From CAYRHJ01 sp964424105 (GTDB lineage: Bacteria; Planctomycetota; Phycisphaerae; UBA1845), in contig CAYRHJ010000031.1 in the NCBI GenBank assembly GCA_964424105.1, forward strand, positions 1 through 64,000: a stretch of DNA of 64,000 bases, read 5' to 3'. Below the pieces are notes generated by a model, which did no database searches, was not told the origin of the DNA, and saw only the letters and a list, made by a program, of their open reading frames with translations. Positions 9,239 through 17,652 of this stretch are shown here, piece after piece (position 1 is the first letter of the stretch; every line of letters starts with the position of its first letter). Made by a program: the position numbers and the translations under genes.

Positions 9239-9265
9239 GGGCCCCGGCTTTCGCCGGCGTGACGG
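9239..9265 (+). repeat. Solo CCGGCGAAAGCCGG-type palindromic repeat
   Basis: GGCCCCGGCTTTCGCCGGCG followed by TGACGG. It is a member of the interspersed palindrome family found also near 10885, 10985, 18630, 30430 and 37020. The rest of 8991-9421 shows only the terminator and no gene. Confidence 0.6.
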
Positions 9266-9421
9266 TGCTACGGCAAGAACGGATCAACTTCATAACACCA
9301 TTCAAACATCAATTGATTGGTCGTTTCGTGAAACCACGCCGTTCGAACTTGTTCGACGGGCTGCTGCTCACCGATTCACCCGTAACCCGGTGGGACGGAA
9401 AAAACTGGATTGGGAGAATTG

Positions 9422-10873
9422 ATGAACCAGAAAATTCGATTTCTGATTTCGGCTTCGGTACTTGTGATGGGTTGCCCGTTGTTCGCCGACGACCCATCGG
9501 GGCGCGACGCAGAATCAGCGAAGCCAAGCCAGCGCAATTGGTGGCAATGGCGCGGACCGCTGGGGACCGGCGAGGCTCCCGGCGGAAACCCCCCGACGAC
9601 TTGGAGTGAAACACAAAACATCCGCTGGAAAGTTGAACTGCCGGGCAGCGGACTCTCGACGCCCATCATCTGGGGCGATCGGGTCTATGTTCAAATGGCT
9701 ATTCCGACGGACCGGAAGGTCGAGACGAATGACAAAGAAGACGTCGAGGGAACTTCCGATCAGAAAGATCGAGCCGACGTCGATCGCCGACCGAATCAGG
9801 AGGGCCGGGAAGCCGGTCGAGATCGAGGCAGGCGGGGCGGAGGTGAACGAGAGCGCTCGGGCCCCGACACGATTCACCGATTTGTCATCATGGCCCTGGA
9901 TCGCGAGACGGGAAAGACCGTTTGGGAGCGAACGCTTCGGGATGAATTGCCGCATGAGGGAAGTCATGGCGACGGAAGCTTGGCCCCCAGTTCACCGGTG
10001 ACCGATGGTGACCACATTTTTGCCTATTTCGGATCGCGTGGGCTTTATGCGCTGGACATGTCCGGGAACGTAATATGGGAGAAGGACTTCGGCGACATGC
10101 GCACGCGAAACGGGTTTGGCGAAGGCAGCTCGCCCGCGTTGCATGGTGACACGCTGGTGATCACGTGGGACCACGAGGATGACTCGTTTATCGTCGCGCT
10201 GGACAGCAAGAGCGGCTCGCCCAAATGGAAAGTCGATCGGGACGAACCGACGTCCTGGGCCACCCCGGTCGTTGTTACCAGCGAAGGCAGACGTCAGGTA
10301 TTGGTGAACGGGTCGAATCGCATGCGGGGATACGATTTGTCGAGCGGCAAGCTCTATTGGGAATGCGCTGGTATGACAGCCAATGCGATTCCCACGCCGG
10401 TCATCGACGGTGATTTGGCATTTTTCATGAGCGGATTTCGCGGCAGCGCCCTGCTGGCCATCGATTATGCGAATGCATCGGGCGACATCGCGGGTACGGA
10501 CGCGGTGCGCTGGACCTATGCGGAAAAAGGCACGCCCTACGTGCCGTCTCCGCTGTTGTATCAAGGCGATTTGTATTTCTTGGACACCAACAAGGCCATC
10601 CTTTCTTGCGTCGATGGCCGGACCGGTCAATCCCACTATGCCAAAAAGCGGCTGGAGGAATTTCAAGGCGTGTACGCGTCGCCCGTGGCTGCGGATGGTC
10701 GCGTGTATTTGCCATGCCGTGATGGCAAGACGGCTGTATTCGCCAGCGGCGCGGAATTCAAACTCCTAGCCACCAACTCGTTGGACGACAGCTTCTCGGC
10801 TTCGCCCGCCATTGTGGGAGGCCAACTGTTCCTGCGAGGCCTCAAGAATCTGTACTGCATCGAGGGTGGATAG
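9422..10873 (+). CDS. PQQ-like beta-propeller repeat secreted protein
   Basis: 483 residues from ATG 9422, preceded by GGGAG. A signal peptide ends near ADD (residue about 22). The W-RGP-GTGEAPG-PP-TWSE-NIRWKVELPG opening and repeated ALDxxxGxxxWxxx blades (ALDRETGKTVWERT, ALDMSGNVIWEKDF, ALDSKSGSPKWKVD, GYDLSSGKLYWECA) define the PQQ-binding-like/BamB-like propeller family common in planctomycetes. The canonical cofactor ligands cannot be confirmed by eye. A charge-rich insert of about 45 residues (roughly 100-145, Glu/Asp/Arg) interrupts the first blades. Probable periplasmic scaffold or dehydrogenase-like protein. Confidence 0.8.
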   Translation: MNQKIRFLISASVLVMGCPLFADDPSGRDAESAKPSQRNWWQWRGPLGTGEAPGGNPPTTWSETQNIRWKVELPGSGLSTPIIWGDRVYVQMAIPTDRKVETNDKEDVEGTSDQKDRADVDRRPNQEGREAGRDRGRRGGGERERSGPDTIHRFVIMALDRETGKTVWERTLRDELPHEGSHGDGSLAPSSPVTDGDHIFAYFGSRGLYALDMSGNVIWEKDFGDMRTRNGFGEGSSPALHGDTLVITWDHEDDSFIVALDSKSGSPKWKVDRDEPTSWATPVVVTSEGRRQVLVNGSNRMRGYDLSSGKLYWECAGMTANAIPTPVIDGDLAFFMSGFRGSALLAIDYANASGDIAGTDAVRWTYAEKGTPYVPSPLLYQGDLYFLDTNKAILSCVDGRTGQSHYAKKRLEEFQGVYASPVAADGRVYLPCRDGKTAVFASGAEFKLLATNSLDDSFSASPAIVGGQLFLRGLKNLYCIEGG

Positions 10874-10884
10874 GAATGGTGTTC

Positions 10885-10976
10885 TGGATACCGGCCTGCG
10901 CCGGGATGACGGCGAATGCGCCGAGATGACGGTGAATGCGCCGGGATGAAGCGAAATCGCCGGGATGACGGTGAAA
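10885..10976 (+). repeat. Short tandem array derived from the palindromic repeat
   Basis: Four imperfect units of 19-20 bp with the core CGCCGGGATGACGGTGAA follow one another. The first begins as part of a CTGGATACCGGCCTGCGCCGGGATGACGG element. This looks like local amplification of one arm of the interspersed palindrome. Confidence 0.6.
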
Positions 10977-10979
10977 GCC

Positions 10980-11009
10980 CCGTCACTCCGGCGAAAGCCG
11001 GAGTCCAGG
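10980..11009 (+). repeat. CCGGCGAAAGCCGG palindromic repeat
   Basis: CGTCACTCCGGCGAAAGCCG-GAGTCCAGG is a clean copy of the interspersed palindrome, directly after the tandem array and before the convergent membrane-protein gene. Confidence 0.7.
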
Positions 11010-11045
11010 GAAAACCGTAGAGGGCTGGATTCCGGGCCGGGCGGG

Positions 11046-11498
11046 TCAGCGGATGCGCAGGGCGACCATCAGTACCGCGAACAGTAACATGATTGCGCCA
11101 ACGGGAACGAGCAGGATGCCCAAACCGGGGTCGCCGGCGTAGATGAACAGTCCGCCTAGAAAAAAGCCGCCCGGCAAGGCGATGCCCGCGCCGATCAAAC
11201 ACGGCGAAATCCAGGAACCATTTAGCTGTTTACGCAGGTCCGACCGTTGCGCCGTAGCCGCGAAAGCAATGTTGATTAACGCGACGAGCGTTCCGTGGGC
11301 GTGCGCCAGCGTCCACATGAATCTTCGCGTTTCGTTGGCGACGTTGAGGTACCAGTCGATTTTGAAACCATGCAGCACCTCCAGAACGATGCCCAACGTC
11401 AGAAAGACCAACATGGACCACCAGCCAAAGCGGAGGTGGCGTTGAACAACGTCCGCCTCGACTTCAGTTCTCGGTTCAACTTGTTTCGCGCGGGCCAA
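11046..11498 (-). CDS. Four-helix membrane protein next to octahaem cytochrome
   Basis: 150 residues with four predicted membrane helices (about 27-45, 63-80, 96-118, 122-146) and a cytoplasmic-looking basic N-terminus. A His in WTLAHAHGT within helix 2 and an Arg-rich turn are visible, but I do not recognise the family. The gene starts 35 bp after the octahaem cytochrome stop on the same strand, so it is probably in one operon and may be its membrane partner or quinol-facing anchor. Function not assigned. Confidence 0.6.
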   Translation of the reverse strand: MARAKQVEPRTEVEADVVQRHLRFGWWSMLVFLTLGIVLEVLHGFKIDWYLNVANETRRFMWTLAHAHGTLVALINIAFAATAQRSDLRKQLNGSWISPCLIGAGIALPGGFFLGGLFIYAGDPGLGILLVPVGAIMLLFAVLMVALRIR

Positions 11499-11533
11499 TG
11501 GACGGTGTCCCCTCGATGAGGATGGTGCGAATC

Positions 11534-13516
11534 CTATTCAGCCAGTCCCAACGGTTGATGGTCTCGTTGTTGAAGTAATCGGTCAAATGTCGCCCCATCA
11601 AGTCCGCCATTCGAACCAATCAATAGCTCGTCACGGGCTTGTCGATCGCTCGCCCCCGCCCGCCAAATCTCCAGGACACGCTGCCGAGTGGTTTCCCGTT
11701 GGGCCAACGGTCCGACGAAATCGTATTCAACGTTTTCGTAACCGGCCAGTCTTTTCAACGATCGGTAGGCGATGAATCGCACGGCGTCATAGGGATCGAC
11801 CATTAATTCCGCGAGATAGGGAGCCAGCCACGATTGGCCGGATGCCTGCCGGGCAGATTCCCAGCCCATGCTCCAGGCCATCAACGCTCGTTGACCGGCG
11901 TCGCCGCGGAGGGTCCAGAGGATCGACGCAGCTAGGCCGGCGTCATCCTTTTCAAGCGGTACCGGGGGAATGTCGTACCATTCCTGCAAATATCGCCCCG
12001 TCCATTCCAACGAGCGGTCCAGGTGACATTGATTGCACGCATTGGGCCTACCGGTCCGCAGGCTGGCTGCGACCGACGGACTGTCCACCTGATGGCTGCG
12101 GATGGCTTTCAGTAGCCCGTAGGTCGTGTAGGGCATGTGGCAGTTGTAGCAGCGAGCCCCGTCTGAATCAGCCCGGTGATGACTGTGGGACTCGATTTGC
12201 TGACGATATTCATCATGACATTGCAGACAGGCCTGGTCATTGTCCATACCCATACCGAGCTGATCATTGGCCCATTCACGAGTTGGCCGCGGATCGTCCG
12301 GCCATTGATGGAGCACGTGGCAGTCCATGCACGACATCCGCTCCTCCGGGCGGTCATGAGTGTAGCAGGGCGATTCGATCAGCCCGTTGTATTCACGCCC
12401 GGAGACGCGAACCATGCCATCAGCCCAGTAACGTTCCCGCAGGAACGTCGGGTTTCCCCGAAGGATCGCCTGCATACGAGGATGTTGGCTGATTTCCTTG
12501 GGTTGCACGACGATCCTCGATTGCTCCAAATCGTCTCCCGGCTTGTACGGATATCCAGTCGCGTACCATTTCCGCTCGTCCTCCACATCGTGGAATTCCG
12601 TGATAGAATGGCATTGCCCACACACCTGAGATTCCAATCGTTTGGACATTCGTTTCGGCTGAATGACCGTCGGATCGCGTTCCTGAGACAAGTGGAATTG
12701 GTATCGACGCTGGGGGTCGGCGTTGACATCGACATGATGTTCTGCCGGTCCGTGACAGGCTTCGCAGGCGATGCCGAACTCCACCACACGCGTGTCCATT
12801 TGTTGGCCGAAGGCGCGGGCCTGACCATGCGTCACGTGACATTTTATGCAATTGGTGTTCCATTGGCCCAACCCCGATGCCGGTTTGGCGCCGGGCGGCT
12901 GAAGAAACGACGCGGTTTCTGGAATCCATTCCTGCTCGTCAATCAGGTAGACGAACGGAAGCAGCGCAAGCTTGCGAGATTCGCCGCTGGCCAGCCAATA
13001 GAATTGCATATGGTGCGAGCCCGTCATCATGACCACTTTGCGGTCTTGGCGTTGCCCGCTGGCCGGTTCCGCTTCGCGCTCCTCCGCAGCCGTGGGATAC
13101 GAAGTGACCCAGCGCTCACCCTCGTGGGTCCACAAGTGAAAGTTCTGTCCGTCTTGGGTCAGGGTGACATTGTTGAAATCGCCTACAACATTGTCCGGAC
13201 GGGCGACCTGGGTCATGGTGCGATGGTACGAGGCGTGCCACGTGTCATATTGCTGCGGGTGGCAGGACCGGCAGGCGCCCGACATTGTGTATCCCTGGTC
13301 CGCGACGGCAATCGGTCGATCCGATACCTGCGACTCGGCCATCGGCCGATCCCGCAAACCGGAGGCGGACCACGTGACTGCCGTCGCGCCGCAGTAGACC
13401 AGCACAACGATGGCCACGACCCAGGGGACGGACCTCCATCTCATCCAACGCAGGGCGATCGGTAACATCGCCGTCGCCAGCAAAAAGCCTACCAAAATGG
13501 CTTCGTATGGCCCCAT
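11534..13516 (-). CDS. Membrane-anchored octahaem c-type cytochrome
   Basis: 660 residues. Two hydrophobic helices occur at the N-terminus (about 5-22 and 31-48). Eight CxxCH haem-binding motifs follow: CRSCH (82-86), CIKCH, CEACH, CGQCH, CMDCH, CLQCH, CYNCH and CNQCH. The last third has HEAT-like helices (VDPYDAVRFIAYRSLKRLAG). Eight haems place it in the broad octahaem/cytochrome c-554-like group, which includes nitrite, hydroxylamine and tetrathionate enzymes as well as pure electron carriers. No CxxCK active-site motif is seen, so simple electron transfer or an all-His-ligated role is more likely than NrfA-type catalysis. Upstream and downstream genes do not reveal the substrate. Confidence 0.8.
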   Translation of the reverse strand: MGPYEAILVGFLLATAMLPIALRWMRWRSVPWVVAIVVLVYCGATAVTWSASGLRDRPMAESQVSDRPIAVADQGYTMSGACRSCHPQQYDTWHASYHRTMTQVARPDNVVGDFNNVTLTQDGQNFHLWTHEGERWVTSYPTAAEEREAEPASGQRQDRKVVMMTGSHHMQFYWLASGESRKLALLPFVYLIDEQEWIPETASFLQPPGAKPASGLGQWNTNCIKCHVTHGQARAFGQQMDTRVVEFGIACEACHGPAEHHVDVNADPQRRYQFHLSQERDPTVIQPKRMSKRLESQVCGQCHSITEFHDVEDERKWYATGYPYKPGDDLEQSRIVVQPKEISQHPRMQAILRGNPTFLRERYWADGMVRVSGREYNGLIESPCYTHDRPEERMSCMDCHVLHQWPDDPRPTREWANDQLGMGMDNDQACLQCHDEYRQQIESHSHHRADSDGARCYNCHMPYTTYGLLKAIRSHQVDSPSVAASLRTGRPNACNQCHLDRSLEWTGRYLQEWYDIPPVPLEKDDAGLAASILWTLRGDAGQRALMAWSMGWESARQASGQSWLAPYLAELMVDPYDAVRFIAYRSLKRLAGYENVEYDFVGPLAQRETTRQRVLEIWRAGASDRQARDELLIGSNGGLDGATFDRLLQQRDHQPLGLAE

Positions 13517-13655
13517 CCGTCAATCCATCACGTCCTGAAACCGACCGATTCAAGCAACACGATTTCCGCTACGGATGCTATTGTAGGCTGTCGCCTGTCC
13601 AAATGCGATCGTGCACGGTACAAAGCCACGAACGCGGGGCAAGTTTTTCCGTCGG

Positions 13656-13683
13656 TTGCTCGATTGTGCGAATCGCATATATT
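13656..13683 (+). promoter_or_regulatory. Candidate promoter upstream of the hypothetical/neu cluster
   Basis: TTGCTC (13656-13661), a 16-base gap and TATATT (13678-13683), about 60 bases before ATG 13743, in the divergent gap with the octahaem cytochrome gene. Confidence 0.4.
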
Positions 13684-13742
13684 AGTCAGTGAAGCCCGCG
13701 TCGTGAGCGCGTCGCCAGATGCACCGTCTTGGGAGCGTGCAC

Positions 13743-14339
13743 ATGCCGAACGATCCGCCCGCATCCATGTCGGACAAGTCCATGTTCTCGCCGGACATTC
13801 ACGAAATCGGCACGCGTCTCGTGGACATTCTAAACCAAACCGGTTTCTTGTATCGATTCCCGGCCTTCAGCGGCGTCACGTTGGCCTGCATTTGCCAACA
13901 CATCGCCCCCCTCCAACGATTGTTCGCTGCCTGCGAAGTCGAACGTTCCCGTGCGATTCAATCCGCCGCAGGAAAATCTTTCACCGCCGGCAACGTGACC
14001 GGTCCGGATCCCTTGGCGGCTGGATTTGACCACGCCCAGGCCGGTTGGGGCGCTTTCTTGTCAGCGTTGGCCGATCAAGCCAATCGAGCACGTGGTGAAA
14101 CGCAGCCTGCAAAACACGCAGATTTGGACGAAATCATCGCCTGTTGCCATGCCGGTGCGTCCGCCGATCCGGCGGCCTTCTTGCGATTGAAGGACACCAT
14201 TGAGTCGCTGGCTGACGACGCCGTTGCGGAGGCAAAATCGCGATTCAAACCCATGTCCGAGGTTGAATGGCAACGATTTCGCATGTCCATATTCTATTGG
14301 CTGATCGAACTTCAAAAACAGCGACTCCCCTCCGCCTGA
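13743..14339 (+). CDS. Hypothetical soluble protein
   Basis: 198 residues from ATG 13743. No signal peptide or membrane helix is visible. The protein is Ala-rich and mainly helical, with Cys residues in LACICQH, FAACEVE and IIACCHAG. No family is recognised. An upstream ATG at 13719 is possible. It precedes neuA by about 130 bp on the same strand, so a link with nonulosonic acid synthesis is possible but unproved. Confidence 0.6.
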   Translation: MPNDPPASMSDKSMFSPDIHEIGTRLVDILNQTGFLYRFPAFSGVTLACICQHIAPLQRLFAACEVERSRAIQSAAGKSFTAGNVTGPDPLAAGFDHAQAGWGAFLSALADQANRARGETQPAKHADLDEIIACCHAGASADPAAFLRLKDTIESLADDAVAEAKSRFKPMSEVEWQRFRMSIFYWLIELQKQRLPSA

Positions 14340-14471
14340 CGCAATCATTCATGAAACACGCTCGCCCGCGACCGTCGAAGTGGCCGATGCCACGCACGGC
14401 GACCCGCCCAGGCCCCGTTGCCCAATGGCGGTTCAGCCCACACCCGATTGCGACCGATAATCTGGTTGATC

Positions 14472-15224
14472 ATGTACATACTTGGCGTCGTATTGGCGAG
14501 AGCGGGCAGCAAGGGTCTGCCGGACAAATGCGTACGCCCGTTACTGGGTCGGGCGGTCATCGAATACACATTCGATCACGCGCTGGCCGCTCAACAATTG
14601 ACTCGCGTCGTCCTAACCACAGATTCGACGGCTGCGGCCAACTTGGCACGCGCACGAGGAATCACGGTCATCGATCGACCCGCCGCCCTGGCCCACGATA
14701 CCGCCCGCGTGGACACGGTCGCTCGCCACGCGGTCGAACACATGGAATCGACGGGTGGACCGGCCGTTGACGTGGTCGTTTTCCTGTATGGCAATATTCC
14801 CGTTCGGGCTCCGGGCATCATCGACCATGCCGTAGCGCATTTATCGAAGACGGGGGCGGATTCCGTTCGGACCGTGGCGCCGGTGACGAAACAGCATCCC
14901 GATTGGATACACCATTTGACGGGCGACCGTATGGAACCGTTTCGCGAGAACGGCATCTATCGCCGACAGGATCTCCAGCCGCTGTATTACCATGACGGCG
15001 CCGTTGCAGTTGTTCGGCGAGGCGCGCTGTTCAATGCCGCCGCCTGCGGAAACCATGGGCAGGCATTCCTGGGGAACGACCGCCGGGCCATCGTGCAGTC
15101 AGCCGAGGACGCCGTGGATATTGACACGCTTGTCGATCTCCATTTCGCCGAAGCCGTCCTGCGGTATCGAGAATCGCCGAATGACAGGCGTTGGGATTCG
15201 AATCGATTGGCCTCGACCACATGA
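14472..15224 (+). CDS. neuA: CMP-N-acetylneuraminate (nonulosonate) cytidylyltransferase
   Basis: 250 residues from ATG 14472. The N-terminal nucleotide-binding motif VVLARAGSKGLPDKCVRPLLG matches the ARxGSKG-P-KN loop of CMP-sialic acid synthetases. It activates a nonulosonic acid with CTP to the CMP-sugar. Further conserved segments are VVLTTDS, DRPAALAHDTAR and VDIDTLVDLHFAEA near the C-terminus. The gene overlaps neuB by an ATGA junction at 15221-15224. The specific sugar (Neu5Ac, legionaminate or similar) cannot be read from this protein alone. Confidence 0.85.
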   Translation: MYILGVVLARAGSKGLPDKCVRPLLGRAVIEYTFDHALAAQQLTRVVLTTDSTAAANLARARGITVIDRPAALAHDTARVDTVARHAVEHMESTGGPAVDVVVFLYGNIPVRAPGIIDHAVAHLSKTGADSVRTVAPVTKQHPDWIHHLTGDRMEPFRENGIYRRQDLQPLYYHDGAVAVVRRGALFNAAACGNHGQAFLGNDRRAIVQSAEDAVDIDTLVDLHFAEAVLRYRESPNDRRWDSNRLASTT

Positions 15225-16345
15225 CGTCGTTACCCGAACCGATCCGACTAAAGCGCGCCATCGACGGACCATCGCCACGGTCCGACAAGCGCCGCAGTCA
15301 ACACGTCTACGTCGGCTCGCACGCCGTCGGTCCGGGGTTTCCACCATTCGTGGTGGCCGAAATCGGCGTCAATCATGACGGCGAAATCAATGCCGCGTTG
15401 GAATTGATTGACGCAGCCGCCGAGGCGGATGTACAGGCCGTCAAGTTCCAGATGTTTGATGCCCAAGCGCTGGTCGGGCCCGCGGTCCCAACGGCTGGCT
15501 ACCAATCGCAGAATACCGGGCTCGCCGAACAACGTGCCCTGTTGGCTGCGCTGGAATTGCATGACGACGATTGGTGGCAAGTGGTGGAACGATGTCAGAT
15601 GCGCGGCGTCCTGTTTATGGCCACGCCGTTCGGCCTACGCGAGGTGGATCGATTGGCGGACCTGCATCCCTGCGCGCTGAAAATCGCGTCGCCTGACTTG
15701 GTTGACGAACCGCTGTTGGCGAGAGCGTGTCAGACCGATCTGCCGCTGATCCTGTCAACCGGCGCGTCAACCGAACCGGAAATGGATGATGCGGTCCGAT
15801 ATGTACAACAGGCGAGGGGGCGCGACGACTTGATCCTGCTGCATTGCGTCAGTTGCTATCCGACGCCGCCGGACCATGCCAATCTGCGGGCCATCGAAAC
15901 GTTGCATCAGCGATTCGACGTGCCGGTGGGCTTCAGCGATCACACGACGTCCGTCGACATCGCAGCCTGGGCGGTCTGCGCGGGCGCGTGTCTGCTTGAA
16001 AAGCATGTCACGTTGAACCGCAACGCGCCCGGTCCTGACCACGCCGCATCCCTGGATCCGACGCAACTCGCCGGTTACGTGCGCCACGCCCGCCAAGCCC
16101 ACGAAGCCATGGGCACCGGGCAACTGGGTTTTCAAGCGCTCGAAGAAGAGGTTCGTCGTCTGGGGCGAAAATCGATCGTGGCCACGAGAAAAATTCCGTC
16201 CGGCGAAACGATCACTGCGCAGCATTTGACCGCCAAACGCATGGGCGCTGGCCTGTCACCCCAACGGCTTCATTCGCTGATCGGTCGCCGCGCAAGAGTT
16301 GACATCCCTGCCGATGCGCCCATCACCTGGGAACAAGTCGAATGA
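15221..16345 (+). CDS. neuB: N-acetylneuraminate (nonulosonate) synthase
   Basis: 374 residues from ATG 15221, overlapping neuA by 4 bp. A TIM-barrel NeuB domain spans about residues 35-290 (VVAEIGVNHDGEINAALELI, VQAVKFQMFDA, ILSTGAS, LLHCVSCYPTPPDHANLRAI, VGFSDHTTSVDIA, LLEKHVTLN). A C-terminal SAF/antifreeze-like domain lies at about 315-374 (RKIPSGETITAQHL). It condenses phosphoenolpyruvate with ManNAc or a related 6-carbon sugar. It carries an unusual basic N-terminal extension of about 30 residues before the barrel. Translational coupling on both sides indicates one operon. Confidence 0.9.
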   Translation: MTSLPEPIRLKRAIDGPSPRSDKRRSQHVYVGSHAVGPGFPPFVVAEIGVNHDGEINAALELIDAAAEADVQAVKFQMFDAQALVGPAVPTAGYQSQNTGLAEQRALLAALELHDDDWWQVVERCQMRGVLFMATPFGLREVDRLADLHPCALKIASPDLVDEPLLARACQTDLPLILSTGASTEPEMDDAVRYVQQARGRDDLILLHCVSCYPTPPDHANLRAIETLHQRFDVPVGFSDHTTSVDIAAWAVCAGACLLEKHVTLNRNAPGPDHAASLDPTQLAGYVRHARQAHEAMGTGQLGFQALEEEVRRLGRKSIVATRKIPSGETITAQHLTAKRMGAGLSPQRLHSLIGRRARVDIPADAPITWEQVE

Positions 16346-17544
16346 CCAGCCGGTCGAGGACGTCCAAACGTGCGCCCGCGCGCATCGCAAACGCAAGAAC
16401 ATCGCGGCCAACGCGTCGCCGTCGCGTAGCCGTCGTGACCGGAACACGTGCGGACTACGGACTGCTGCGAAGCACCATCAAGGCGCTGGCTGATCGACCC
16501 CGCGTCGACGTTCAGTTGGTCGTCGCCGGGATGCACCTGATCAAGCCGTACGGGTACACCGTTCGCGACGTCGAGCGCGACGGTTGGCCGGTCGCAGCGC
16601 GGATTCGAATGCAAAAGGGAGACGACTCGCCGACGGACCAAGCCGAGGGATTGTCACGCGGCGTGCTGGGCATCGCCAGATTCCTGCAACAGAACCAATC
16701 GGACGTGGTCTTGGTTCTAGGTGATCGCATTGAAGCGCTCGCCGGAGCGTTGGCAGCCACCACCACCGGGCGATGTCTGGCCCACGTCCACGGCGGAGAT
16801 GTGGCACCGGGCGATTTCGACGATCCCATGCGAGATGCCATTACGAAACTGGCCCATCTGCACCTTGTCGCGACCCGTGACGCCGCCGAACGCGTTATCG
16901 CGATGGGCGAAGAACCATTCCGCGTGCAGGTGGTCGGTGCGCCCGGTCTGGACGATCTGTTGCATTTTCCATCTGCAACGCCACGATCCGGCCCGTCAAC
17001 GACCGCTGTTGTCATCATGCATCCACGTGGCCGAACTGCCGAGCGTGAACGGCGAACGATGGCCGCCGCCTTGCGCGCCGTCCGCGCGCATCATCTTGAT
17101 GCGGTCGTCATTCACCCCAATACGGACCGGGGTTGTTCCGGCATCGTGCAAGCTATTGATCGCGCCGTCGCCGACGCGAACGGTAACGGACGGATCCGTG
17201 TCGTTCGTTCATTGCATCGCGATGTGTTCGTGCAACACCTGCAATCCTGCGACATTTTGGTCGGCAACTCGTCGTCGGGGATCATTGAAGCGCCGGCCAT
17301 GGGATTGCCGGTCGTGAATATCGGACCTCGCCAGAACGGACGTCTGCGTGCCGCCCAAACCGTTATCGATGCAGCCGAAAATTTTGAATCGATTTTCGCC
17401 GCGCTGAGTCGTGCGCTGGCTCGGCGTCCGAAAAAACCCAGCGCCACGCCCTACGGAACGGGCGACGCCGGCTTGAAAATCGCACGAATCCTGTCACGCG
17501 TCCGTTTGGATGAACGGTTGCGCCATAAGACAAATTCGCGATGA
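16342..17544 (+). CDS. neuC: UDP-N-acetylglucosamine 2-epimerase, hydrolysing (NeuC type)
   Basis: 400 residues from ATG 16342, overlapping neuB by 4 bp. After a basic N-terminal tail of about 28 residues the enzyme begins VAVVTGTRADYGLLRSTIKA, the signature of hydrolysing UDP-GlcNAc 2-epimerases. VLGDRIEAL, HVHGGD, HPNTD and the C-terminal GNSSSGIIEAPAMGLPVVNI complete the family pattern. It supplies ManNAc to NeuB. A GDP-GlcNAc-specific homologue in legionaminate synthesis would look similar, so the exact nucleotide is uncertain. Confidence 0.88.
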   Translation: MTSRSRTSKRAPARIANARTSRPTRRRRVAVVTGTRADYGLLRSTIKALADRPRVDVQLVVAGMHLIKPYGYTVRDVERDGWPVAARIRMQKGDDSPTDQAEGLSRGVLGIARFLQQNQSDVVLVLGDRIEALAGALAATTTGRCLAHVHGGDVAPGDFDDPMRDAITKLAHLHLVATRDAAERVIAMGEEPFRVQVVGAPGLDDLLHFPSATPRSGPSTTAVVIMHPRGRTAERERRTMAAALRAVRAHHLDAVVIHPNTDRGCSGIVQAIDRAVADANGNGRIRVVRSLHRDVFVQHLQSCDILVGNSSSGIIEAPAMGLPVVNIGPRQNGRLRAAQTVIDAAENFESIFAALSRALARRPKKPSATPYGTGDAGLKIARILSRVRLDERLRHKTNSR

Positions 17545-17652
17545 TTGCAGCCCCCGTGTTTTAGCGAGTGCCCTACTTCGACGATGTAGACTAGGCATCG
17601 AGGGTGGAATGACCGTCCGTAAGCAACCCGACCTAGACGTTGAGGGTCTACC

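Noticed and set aside
12176..13465. Long plus-strand frame opposite the octahaem cytochrome
   Set aside because: It is the antisense of a clear eight-haem gene, a usual effect in GC-rich DNA.
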